Source: an uncultured Clostridia bacterium
GTDB taxonomy: Bacteria; Bacillota; Clostridia; Lachnospirales; Lachnospiraceae
DNA: 64,000 bases
Direction of reading: 5' to 3'
Assembly: GCA_937895705.1 (NCBI GenBank)
Contig: CALBKM010000046.1
Span: 108,727 to 172,726 of the forward strand
Shown here one piece after another: positions 34,405 through 42,064 of the stretch. The notes beneath the pieces were generated by a model that ran no database searches, was not told the origin of the DNA, and saw only the letters and a list, made by a program, of their open reading frames with translations. The first letter of the stretch is position 1; each line of letters opens with the position of its first letter. A program made the position numbers and the translations under genes.

Positions 34405-35430
34405 TTAGTCGTTCAACTGCTTAAGTACTCGTAAATCGGACTCGAACAACAGCTTAATGTTGTTGATACCGTACTTTAACATTGCGGTACGCTCGATACC
34501 GATACCGAACGCAAGACCGCTGTACTCATTCGGGTCAATGCCGCAGTTTTCCAATACCTTGTTGTTTACGATACCTGCACCGAGGATTTCAATCCAACCG
34601 GTACCCTTACAAAGCTTACAGCCCTTACCGCCGCACTCGAAGCAGCTACAGTCAACTTCAACCGACGGCTCGGTGAACGGGAAGTAAGACGGACGAAGAC
34701 GGGTCTTCGTACCCTCACCGTAAATCTTCTTAACAAACACATCCAACATACCCTGCAAATCGCAAAGGGTGATGCCCTTATCTACTACCAAGCCCTCCAT
34801 CTGGGTGAACATCGGAGAATGGGTAGCATCATCATCGGAACGGAATACCTTACCCGGAGATAAAATCTTAATCGGCGGCTTCTTATTCTCCATAACATGA
34901 ATCTGGCCCGCACTGGTCTGGGTTCTGAGTAAGAACTCCGGAGACAAGTAGAAGGTATCCTGCATATCTCTTGCCGGGTGATCCTGCGGCGTATTTAATG
35001 CTGTGAAGTTGTAGTAATCGGTCTCAATCTCGGTACCTTCGAAAATCTCGAAGCCCATGCCTGCGAATACGTCGATAAGCTGGTTACGAATTAAGGTAAT
35101 CGGGTGAAGATTTCCCTCTTCTACCTTCTCTGCCGGAAGGGTGATATCAAGCTTCTCTGCCTCGTATCTTGCTTCCAGCTCCTTTGCTCTCATCTCTAAA
35201 TCCAGCTCGCCAAGGAACGTAAGCGCCCATTCCTTTAACTCGTTCACGCCCTTACCGTAGGCTGCACGCTCCTCCGGCGCAATGTTCTTCATCTCCTTCA
35301 TTAAGAGACCGATTTTACCGGTCTTACCGTCCAAGTAAGACTTCTTGAACTCATACACTTCTTTGGAGGAGGTCAACGCCTCGCTGCCTGTAATGATTTC
35401 CTGCTTGATTTGTTCTAAATTTACATTCAT
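34405..35430 (-). CDS. pheS: Phenylalanyl-tRNA synthetase alpha subunit
   Basis: 341 residues. N-terminal coiled coil (about 1-90), class II catalytic core with motif 2 VFRSDDDATHSPMFTQMEG, Phe pocket and motif 3 GIGIERTAMLKYG. A Cys-rich insert CSCFECGGKGCKLCKGTG near residues 255-275 is common in clostridial PheS and may bind zinc. First gene of pheS-pheT-GNAT. The 380 bp between the T-box terminator and this start are occupied by two repeat elements, which is unusual. Confidence 0.98.
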   Translation of the reverse strand: MNVNLEQIKQEIITGSEALTSSKEVYEFKKSYLDGKTGKIGLLMKEMKNIAPEERAAYGKGVNELKEWALTFLGELDLEMRAKELEARYEAEKLDITLPAEKVEEGNLHPITLIRNQLIDVFAGMGFEIFEGTEIETDYYNFTALNTPQDHPARDMQDTFYLSPEFLLRTQTSAGQIHVMENKKPPIKILSPGKVFRSDDDATHSPMFTQMEGLVVDKGITLCDLQGMLDVFVKKIYGEGTKTRLRPSYFPFTEPSVEVDCSCFECGGKGCKLCKGTGWIEILGAGIVNNKVLENCGIDPNEYSGLAFGIGIERTAMLKYGINNIKLLFESDLRVLKQLND

Positions 35431-35476
35431 CTTTTTTCGTCCTTTCTTGAATAAACTCTACAAGACTTTCTTTTTT

Positions 35477-35700
35477 GAATTCGGTTTCTAAGTCCATGTG
35501 TACTACGGCGTAAAACACGGAAAATCAATACAAACATTTCAACGAGAACCCGCTCTCGCTCATGCACAAACGTAGCAGTACTAGGCTCGACAATACCTCG
35601 CCAAGTGCTGACGTTTGCTTATGGTTCTCTTTTGAAATTTTGTATTGCTTTTCCATATCATACATGCAAAAGTACACATAGACTTGTGAAACCGAATTAG
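35477..35700. repeat. 224-bp imperfect palindrome in the pheS leader
   Basis: The arms start AATTCGGTTTC at 35479 and its complement at 35688-35698. Further matching blocks are ATGTGTACT, GGAAAA-CAATACAAA, ATTTCAA, GAGAACC and CAAACGT, with small indels, for about 95 nt per arm. There is no coding capacity. It lies between pheS and the family-2 repeat. The resulting RNA would fold into one long hairpin just ahead of pheS. Confidence 0.65.
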
Positions 35701-35807
35701 AACAAAGAGTCCGCTTTGCGGACTCTCGCGCCGAGCGCGGTCGCTTGCGACATCTTCCAATCGCGCGAGTGCGCATCCCAGCGGAGCTTTTTTTACTCTA
35801 TAAGAGT
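35700..35807 (+). repeat. Structured dispersed repeat, family 2, copy 2
   Basis: Begins GAACAAAGAG as in copy 1 at 13483. Hairpin 1 is GAGTCCGC/GCGGACTC, changed on both sides relative to copy 1. The second unit has GCGCG/CGCGC enclosing GTCGC-TT-GCGAC and the same single-stranded ACATCTTCC. It ends with AGCGGAGC-T7 and ACTCT/AGAGT. It merges directly into the T-run of the Phe T-box terminator. Confidence 0.6.
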
Positions 35808-36109
35808 AAAAAAAGTCCCCTGCATGTTTCCATGCAAGGGACGAATTAACTCCGCGGTACCACCCAACTTCCCGAATCAATCGACTCGGACTCTCATTTG
35901 CTTAACGCGCACAACGTTTCGAACTACTCTTTGTCTCGTTTCGGAATCCAAAGCGTCCTTTGAAAACCTGACACCACACAAATTTGGCACGAACAGCTCC
36001 GGTGGGAAATTCGACATTTTGTTTGAACTTAAGGAAGCTTTCAGCCGGTGACTTCCTCTCTCTGACAGAAAACAAAACGCTACTGTACACCTTCATTGCC
36101 TTTCAAATA
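35808..36109 (-). ncRNA. T-box leader, phenylalanine specific
   Basis: Senses uncharged tRNA-Phe and controls pheST. On the minus strand: stem I with AGAGAG and the specifier region in which TTC (Phe codon) precedes CCACCGGAGC; the conserved T-box GGGTGGTACCGCGG (35858-35873 region), whose TGGT bulge fits the ACCA end of the tRNA; then terminator stem GTCCCTTGCATG / CATGCAGGGGAC followed by seven T (35808-35814). A TTGACT-17-TATGAT promoter drives it. Confidence 0.95.
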
Positions 36110-36116
36110 TGCACTC

Positions 36117-36145
36117 ATCATACCGAATTTCCGAGAAAAAGTCAA
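36117..36145 (-). promoter_or_regulatory. Promoter of the Phe T-box / pheST operon
   Basis: On the minus strand TTGACT (36140-36145), 17 bp, TATGAT (36117-36122). Confidence 0.8.
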
Positions 36146-36189
36146 GAAAAATTTCACATTTTATTAAGATTTGCGCTAAGGGGCACCTA

Positions 36190-36218
36190 TTGACACTTCC
36201 GACAAAGCATGTTATGAT
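36190..36218 (+). promoter_or_regulatory. Promoter of the CNNM/CorC-type gene
   Basis: TTGACA (36190-36195), 17 bp, TATGAT (36213-36218). It is followed by AAAGGAGGAG and the TTG start. Divergent from the pheST promoter 45 bp away. Confidence 0.85.
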
Positions 36219-36251
36219 GAAAACACTATACATATAAAGGAGGAGATCTTT

Positions 36252-37532
36252 TTGGACCCCACAGCACAGATAATCGTGCTCATTATTCTTTTAGTGCTTT
36301 CCGCACTATTCTCTTCTGCGGAAACTGCCCTGACCACCGTGAACAAGATTCGTATCCGAAGTCTTGCGGAGGAAGGCAAACGCAGTGCTAAGACCGTTGC
36401 AAAGCTTATCGAGGACCCTTCCAAGATGATAAGTGCCATTTTGATTGGTAACAATATCGTCAACCTTTCAGCGTCCTCCCTTACGACTGCCCTGGTAATT
36501 GAACAATTCAAATCAATTCCTGCAGGTGTTGCAACCGGTATTCTTACCGTTCTTATCTTAATTTTCGGCGAAATCACCCCGAAAACACTGGCAACCGTTT
36601 ACAACGAAAAGCTTTCCCTTATTTATGCCCCGGCGATTCTTCTTTTAACAAGAATTATGACTCCGGTTATTTTTCTGTTGAATTTTATATCCCGAGGCCT
36701 GTTATGGTTGTTCCGCATCGACCCGAACAAAAAGATGGCGGCTATAACGGAAAACGAGCTTCTCACCATTGTTGATGTGAGCCATGAAGAAGGTGTCATC
36801 GAAAGTGAAGAACGGGAAATGATTAACAACGTAGTAGATTTCGGTGATTCTCTTGCGAGAGACATTATGGTGCCGCGTATCGACATGGACTTTGTGGAAG
36901 ATACCGTCAACTTCGACGAACTGGTAGCCGCTTTTGAAGAAAACATGTACACTCGTCTCCCGGTATATCATGAAACCAGAGATAATATAGTAGGTATCGT
37001 AAACCTAAAGGATATTTTCTTCTACAAAGGCTCTAAAGAAGACTTCCGTATCGAAGACTTTTTACGGGAACCGTATTTCACCTATGAATATAAAAAGACC
37101 TCGGAGCTTCTCCGGGAAATGCGAAAGGAATCCATCGCACTGGCTATCGTTCTGGACGAGTACGGAGCTACCGCCGGCCTTGTAACCGTAGAAGACTTAA
37201 TCGAAGAAATCGTCGGAGAAATCCGTGACGAATACGACGAAGACGAAGAAGACGCTGTTACCTCCGTCGGCGAAAACGAATACCTGGCAGACGGCGCCGC
37301 AAAGCTTGAAGAAATCAACGAAGCATTGGGCCTTTCCCTTACTTCCGACGATTACGACTCCATTGCGGGACACGTCATCTTCTTACTGGATCACCTACCG
37401 ACCGAGGGCGAGACGCTCACCGACAAGGGCGTTACCTACACAGTAGCCCAGGTGGATAAAAACCGAATTGATAAAGTGCATATCAAAGTGGACCCGGACT
37501 ATGAGCCGGAGGAAACCACCGACGAAGAGTAA
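36252..37532 (+). CDS. CNNM/CorC-type transporter (DUF21-CBS-CorC_HlyC)
   Basis: 426 residues. N-terminal DUF21 domain with about four membrane helices (1-150), a CBS pair (about 190-320; IMVPRIDMDFV, YTRLPVYHE, IVGIVNLKD, ALAIVLDEYGATAGLVT) and a C-terminal CorC_HlyC domain. The family exports Mg2+ or related divalent ions; it is often misannotated as hemolysin. Starts at TTG, supported by AAAGGAGG 5-6 nt upstream and no better ATG. The C-terminus is strongly acidic. A family-1 two-hairpin element follows 5 bp after the stop. Confidence 0.93.
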   Translation: MDPTAQIIVLIILLVLSALFSSAETALTTVNKIRIRSLAEEGKRSAKTVAKLIEDPSKMISAILIGNNIVNLSASSLTTALVIEQFKSIPAGVATGILTVLILIFGEITPKTLATVYNEKLSLIYAPAILLLTRIMTPVIFLLNFISRGLLWLFRIDPNKKMAAITENELLTIVDVSHEEGVIESEEREMINNVVDFGDSLARDIMVPRIDMDFVEDTVNFDELVAAFEENMYTRLPVYHETRDNIVGIVNLKDIFFYKGSKEDFRIEDFLREPYFTYEYKKTSELLREMRKESIALAIVLDEYGATAGLVTVEDLIEEIVGEIRDEYDEDEEDAVTSVGENEYLADGAAKLEEINEALGLSLTSDDYDSIAGHVIFLLDHLPTEGETLTDKGVTYTVAQVDKNRIDKVHIKVDPDYEPEETTDEE

Positions 37533-37537
37533 TGAAA

Positions 37538-37618
37538 GGGGCCGTGGCAGTTGGTACTGCGCGGCCCCTGTTCTTGCGGGCAGGCAAAGTGAATATGCAC
37601 GCAAGCGGTTGGAATAAC
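37538..37618 (+). repeat. 3' two-hairpin element, family 1, copy A
   Basis: Five bases after the CNNM stop. Hairpin 1: GGGGCCG-TG-GCAGT / ACTGC-G-CGGCCCC (37538-37568), followed by TGTTCTTG. Hairpin 2: CTTGCGGGC (37573-37581) / GCACGCAAG (37597-37605), one mismatch, loop AGGCAAAGTGAATAT. Then CGGTTGGAA. Copies B and C share hairpin 2, its loop and the GTTGGAA-type tail. Confidence 0.75.
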
Positions 37619-37651
37619 ATTTTGTTATTTCCTATCGTATAGCTGTATCTT

Positions 37652-38851
37652 CTATTCATTTGTATAGTTATCAAAATAACCCTGTATATAAACAATCGGC
37701 GTCCCCTTATCTCCCGAACCGGAAGTCAAATCACAAAGAGAACCAATCAAATCAGTTAGGCGGCGTGGTGTGGTTCCCTGAGAAACCATATTTCCCACAA
37801 GTGAAGAACCGTCCTTCTGCATAATCTTACTCTTAATTGCTTCTTGTAATTCTTTTCCGGAAAGTGTTGAAAAATCGTTGTCTGCAAGATATTTTAATTT
37901 CAGTTCATTTGTTGTTCCCTCTAATCCCGATGTATACGCCGGAGAAACCACAGGGTCAGCTAATTCCCAAATCTTTCCGACCGGATCTTTAAAGGCTCCG
38001 TCACCATATACCATAACCTCGACATGTTTCCCGGTAATCTCAAACAGTTTTGCCTGAATATCTTCCACCAACTGCTGACATTCTTCTCTTGGAAACAATT
38101 TTACAATATCTTCTGTTGCTTTATTGGAACCAAGTAAACCATAACGGCTGTTCCAGCCGCTTCCGTCAACGGATTCTGTCATAATTTCATCTAATCCGTA
38201 CACTCTTTCAGCACCCGCAGCCTTTAACAGTCGTTTTGTACGCACACGGGTATGGATATCACAGTACAGTACATTTTTTGTATAATTTAAAATAGCACGG
38301 CAATCATTTGCAAAAATCACTTCTGGCTCAGCACCACACTCACGAATTAGATTTGAGTAGTATTCCACATAATCCACACCGGTAAACCTGTGCTTAGTGA
38401 CACCAAATAACTCTCTCCACTGTACTTCTGACAATATATCTGTATAAGGATTGATGCCTTTTTCATCCAACAGATCCCAATCTACAAGATGGTTTCCAAC
38501 CTCGTCAGAGGGATAACTAAGCATCAGCACAACTTTCTTGCATCCTTTTGCAATCCCACGTAAACAAACAGCAAAGCGGTTTCGGCTAAGAATCGGGAAA
38601 AGAACACCGACGGTGTCACCGCCGAATTTATTGCGTACATCTGTCGCAATATTTTCCACGCTTGCATAATTACCCTGTGCACGGGCTACGATTGCTTCTG
38701 TCATACATACCACATCACGGTCTCTCGGTACAAGACCTTCTGCCTTCATAGCTTCAACTACAGACCCTGTTACTATTTCAGTCAAGTCATCTCCCTGACG
38801 GATAATCGGAGCACGAAGTCCCATTGAAACAGTTCCATATACTCTACTCAT
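37652..38851 (-). CDS. CofE-like (F420-0:glutamate ligase family) protein
   Basis: 399 residues. The N-terminal half resembles the CofE family: GLRAPIIRQGDDLTEIVTGS, then DRDVVCMTEAIVARAQGNY. CofE adds gamma-glutamate to coenzyme F420, a cofactor not known from Lachnospiraceae, so a different acceptor is likely. Homologues in Firmicutes are often labelled only by this similarity. A divergently transcribed LysR regulator lies 104 bp away and probably controls it. Soluble, with no signal peptide. Confidence 0.8.
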   Translation of the reverse strand: MSRVYGTVSMGLRAPIIRQGDDLTEIVTGSVVEAMKAEGLVPRDRDVVCMTEAIVARAQGNYASVENIATDVRNKFGGDTVGVLFPILSRNRFAVCLRGIAKGCKKVVLMLSYPSDEVGNHLVDWDLLDEKGINPYTDILSEVQWRELFGVTKHRFTGVDYVEYYSNLIRECGAEPEVIFANDCRAILNYTKNVLYCDIHTRVRTKRLLKAAGAERVYGLDEIMTESVDGSGWNSRYGLLGSNKATEDIVKLFPREECQQLVEDIQAKLFEITGKHVEVMVYGDGAFKDPVGKIWELADPVVSPAYTSGLEGTTNELKLKYLADNDFSTLSGKELQEAIKSKIMQKDGSSLVGNMVSQGTTPRRLTDLIGSLCDLTSGSGDKGTPIVYIQGYFDNYTNE

Positions 38852-38955
38852 AATATTACCTCCTTTTGTTGACTTTTCTTTCTGATACCACTATAATACA
38901 AATATAGTCATTAGTAAAATAGATAGTTCTTAGAACCGTAATAAGGAGCGCTTAT

Positions 38956-39831
38956 ATGAGAACAAAACTTGATAATTATCGTATGTTTTATGAAACTGCC
39001 CGTTTCCATTCATTTTCAACCGCAGCCCAGCACATGTATATTTCTCAGTCTGCTGTTTCCCAATGCATGCACCAGTTGGAAAGTGACCTTGGTGTTCAGC
39101 TCTTCATAAGAACTCGCCAAGGAGTATCTCTTACAAATGAGGGAAAGCTTCTTTTTCTGAAGGTGGAAACTGCAATTAATTCTTTAGAACAGGGAGAGAA
39201 TCAGTTGGAAAGACTTCGTCATCTTGAATCCGGGGAAATAACAATTGCTGCGGGTGATACAATAACTACACATTTCCTTCTGAAATACCTTGAAGAATAT
39301 CATGCGCTGTATCCTGATATAAGGATAAAAATGGCAAATTCCTATTCTTCTCAGATGTTATCTCTTGTAAAAGAAGGAAAAGCCGACCTCGCTTTTGTAA
39401 ATATGCCTATTGCGGATGATGAGCTTGTGATAGAACCGTGCTTTGAAATAAGTGATGTCTTTGTATGCGGTCCGAATTATGAGAAAAAAGAATCCTATTC
39501 GTGGGAAGACTTAGCAGATTTGCCTCTTATTCTTCTTGAAAAGAACGCTTCATCCAGACTTTTTCTCGAAGATAACTTCAACCGAAAAAATATATTCTTA
39601 AACCCTCTGATTGAAGTTGCTGTGCATGATTTACTCATTCACCTTGCATCCATTCATCTTGGAATCTCATGTGTTATAGAAGAATTTTCAAAAGAAGAAA
39701 TAGAACAAGGGAAAATTAAAAAACTAAATCTTTACCCACCACTCCCTAAAAGAAATATCGGCTATGCATATATAAAAAATGCACCTCTCTCATATGCCAC
39801 CAAAGCATTTATAGATTTGATTGGTCGATAA
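38956..39831 (+). CDS. LysR family transcriptional regulator
   Basis: 291 residues. N-terminal winged helix-turn-helix (about 1-62; MFYETARFHSFSTAAQHMY, SQSAVSQCMHQLESDLG) and a periplasmic-binding-protein-like effector domain (about 90-291). Divergent from the CofE-like gene, the usual arrangement for a LysR regulator and its target. AAGGAG precedes the ATG. The gene is AT-richer than its neighbours. A family-1 element follows 30 bp after the stop. Confidence 0.95.
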   Translation: MRTKLDNYRMFYETARFHSFSTAAQHMYISQSAVSQCMHQLESDLGVQLFIRTRQGVSLTNEGKLLFLKVETAINSLEQGENQLERLRHLESGEITIAAGDTITTHFLLKYLEEYHALYPDIRIKMANSYSSQMLSLVKEGKADLAFVNMPIADDELVIEPCFEISDVFVCGPNYEKKESYSWEDLADLPLILLEKNASSRLFLEDNFNRKNIFLNPLIEVAVHDLLIHLASIHLGISCVIEEFSKEEIEQGKIKKLNLYPPLPKRNIGYAYIKNAPLSYATKAFIDLIGR

Positions 39832-39860
39832 TCATATAACAATTAATAATTAATAAAAAC

Positions 39861-39948
39861 GGCCGATGTAGATTACTCTTGCGTAGCTACATCGGCCCTA
39901 TTCTTGCGTGCAGGCAAAGTAAGTATGCATACAAGCTGTTGGAACTTG
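39861..39948 (+). repeat. 3' two-hairpin element, family 1, copy B
   Basis: Downstream of the LysR gene, same sense. Hairpin 1: GGCCGATGTAG (39861-39871) / CTACATCGGCC (39887-39897). Hairpin 2: CTTGCGTGC (39903-39911) / GCATACAAG (39927-39935), loop AGGCAAAGTAAGTAT, then CTGTTGGAA. Stem 1 differs completely from copy A while the loop and tail of hairpin 2 are kept. Confidence 0.75.
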
Positions 39949-39954
39949 AAAAAA

Positions 39955-40401
39955 TTATAATCTTTTTAAACAAGAATGTTTTTTGTCAATTTCAAAACCG
40001 TTATTTCTGTAAAAGTTCAATGTACTTTCCTTGTTTGAGCCTGTTTCCAGAAACACTTTATAACAACCACATTCTTTCGCTATTTCTGACGCTTTATCCA
40101 GTAATGCGGACGCATAGCCTTTGTTCCTATAATCTATATGTGTTACCACATTTTCAATCACGGCAAAAGGTCTTATATTGTGTGTCAGACTCTCTATTAT
40201 TGCCATTTGTACCGTGGATACAACGCTTTCGTTTTCCTCAACTACTAATAGATACATATTTTCATCTTTCTCGAATTTATCAAGCAACTTGGCCCATGCA
40301 TACATATCTTGTTCCTCTTTTGGCGGATATGCCGTCAGATACTCAAAGTACTATTTTTTTAAATCTTCCGCGTCTTTGCCCTTCGCTTTTCTGATAATCA
40401 T
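39955..40401 (-). pseudogene. GNAT acetyltransferase with in-frame amber codon
   Basis: AGG-AGGT ribosome-binding sequence (40407-40412) precedes ATG 40401, which opens MIIRKAKGKDAEDLKK, then TAG (40351-40353), then YFEYLTAYPPKEEQ in the same frame and a complete GNAT domain (VVTHIDYRNKGYASALLDK, NFYRNNGFEI) to 39955. Total 148 codons including TAG, normal for GNAT. The second half could restart at ATG 40305, but would lack the first strand and helix. Nonsense mutation, sequencing error or suppression cannot be told apart. Confidence 0.75.
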
Positions 40402-40416
40402 AACAGACCTCCAAAC

Positions 40417-42063
40417 CTAAGTATTCAGTACATAATCACAATTCTTAAACACATCCTCCTTATGCGAAACAATAAGGATTGTTTTGTCCCTCGGAATTTG
40501 TTTGATGCAGTCCCATATTTCTTCTTCCACCTGTCCGTCCAATGCACAGGTTGCTTCATCAAAGACATACAACTCCGCATCACGAAGAAAGGCTTTGGCA
40601 AGCAATATCCGCTGCCGCTGTCCCCCTGACAGCATGGAACCGTTTTCTCCGATATCCGTTTCCAGTCCCTCCGGAAGCTCGGAAATAAAGTCATAGATTC
40701 TTGCCTTTTTACAAGCTTCCTTCATTTCATCTTCAGTAGCATCCGTTTTTCCCTGTCGCAGGTTTTCCGCAACCGACTCCCGGAACAGTTTTGCATCCTG
40801 ACTGATATAGGCGATTTTCTTATAAAAGGCCTCCTTACAAATCTCGTCAAAAGGAATCCCCTCGTACAAAACCTGTCCCTCCGTAGGCTCCAATTGCCCC
40901 AAAAGGAGCTTTACCAGTGTACTCTTTCCGGTACCGCTGGCACCGGAAATACCGACTCTCTCGCCCTTTCTGACACAAAAACTTTTCCTGTCAAATACCT
41001 TTTTCTCCTTTTCTCCGTAAGCAAAGGTTACAGCGTCAAACTGTACCGTAAGCGTATCCGGAAGTCTGGTTCCGTCCTTCTCCATCAAAGTTTCCTCACT
41101 TAAATGGCGGCGAATTCTTTCATAGTGTACTTGCTCTGCTTGCAAATTCGCATCGGACTCCGACACCGCCTTTACACTGTCGGAAAGAATTCCGAAGTAC
41201 TTTACAAACACCAGCAACACACCGATGGTAAGCTGATTGTAGTAAATCAATATTCCACCGAGAAAATACAACACAAACTGCATGATAAATTCATCTTTAA
41301 TCTGAGGAATTACCAACACCCTCGTAACCCAGAACCGTATCCACTTTCCGTGAAAAATATCATCGTTTGTCTGAAATTCCGTAAATTCCGCCTCTCGCTT
41401 TGCTTCACAACGATTAATCCGGATTTCTCTCCATGACTTAACGGTTTCATCCATCCAGGTTACCCAAGAGGCCATGTTTTGCTCCCTCTTTTCAACATAA
41501 CCCTTCTCCGCTTTACTTACCGCATGGTCCATAAAAAAGGTAAGCGGAATGGATACAACGCATACAAGTGCCATTCTCCAATCAATTCCGAACAATACCA
41601 CCACCATCAGAACACCGAAAATACCGTTAAGACAATACTGTGAAAACTGAGTCTGAAAGCCGTTCAACTTATTTACCGCATCCTCTACCGTCATTTTTAC
41701 ATCACCGGTGGTAAGTGTCTGATACGCAGGAAACTTTCTGCCGAAATACTTTTCCATAATCGCAACGCGCAGTTTTCGATATACCTTATGATTTACCTTG
41801 TTCTGACAATGAATTTGCAGTACCTTCAACACTGACTTCACAATCTGCAATGCAAGATACGCACCTAACACCCATCCCAGTAAATCTCTTTGCTTTTCAA
41901 TAATAATCTTTTCCAGCAATATACCGTAAACCACCGGAAACAACATATCCAGTACACGAATCAGTAAATCCGAAACAATATCTCCCACATAGGCCCATTT
42001 TACTCTGCCCAAAAAAGGAAGCAACCATTTCCAAACCGTCAAACGGTATCTGAATTTCTTCAT
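40417..42063 (-). CDS. ABC exporter subunit, fused membrane-ATPase (second gene)
   Basis: About 548 residues. Six-helix type I exporter domain (about 20-310) and ATPase: Walker A GASGTGKST, signature LSGGQRQRI, Walker B LYVFDEATCALD, H-loop IVSHKED. The start is at MKKFRYRL, two bases past the stop of the upstream exporter gene, with AAGGAG within that gene's end. The tight coupling implies a heterodimer with the 590-residue partner. An AraC-type gene is divergent to the operon and probably regulates it. Substrate unknown. Confidence 0.92.
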   Translation of the reverse strand: MKKFRYRLTVWKWLLPFLGRVKWAYVGDIVSDLLIRVLDMLFPVVYGILLEKIIIEKQRDLLGWVLGAYLALQIVKSVLKVLQIHCQNKVNHKVYRKLRVAIMEKYFGRKFPAYQTLTTGDVKMTVEDAVNKLNGFQTQFSQYCLNGIFGVLMVVVLFGIDWRMALVCVVSIPLTFFMDHAVSKAEKGYVEKREQNMASWVTWMDETVKSWREIRINRCEAKREAEFTEFQTNDDIFHGKWIRFWVTRVLVIPQIKDEFIMQFVLYFLGGILIYYNQLTIGVLLVFVKYFGILSDSVKAVSESDANLQAEQVHYERIRRHLSEETLMEKDGTRLPDTLTVQFDAVTFAYGEKEKKVFDRKSFCVRKGERVGISGASGTGKSTLVKLLLGQLEPTEGQVLYEGIPFDEICKEAFYKKIAYISQDAKLFRESVAENLRQGKTDATEDEMKEACKKARIYDFISELPEGLETDIGENGSMLSGGQRQRILLAKAFLRDAELYVFDEATCALDGQVEEEIWDCIKQIPRDKTILIVSHKEDVFKNCDYVLNT

Positions 42064-42064
42064 T

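Noticed and set aside
36252..37532. Hemolysin
   Set aside because: The HlyC-type label is historical; the DUF21-CBS-CorC order indicates a divalent-cation transporter.
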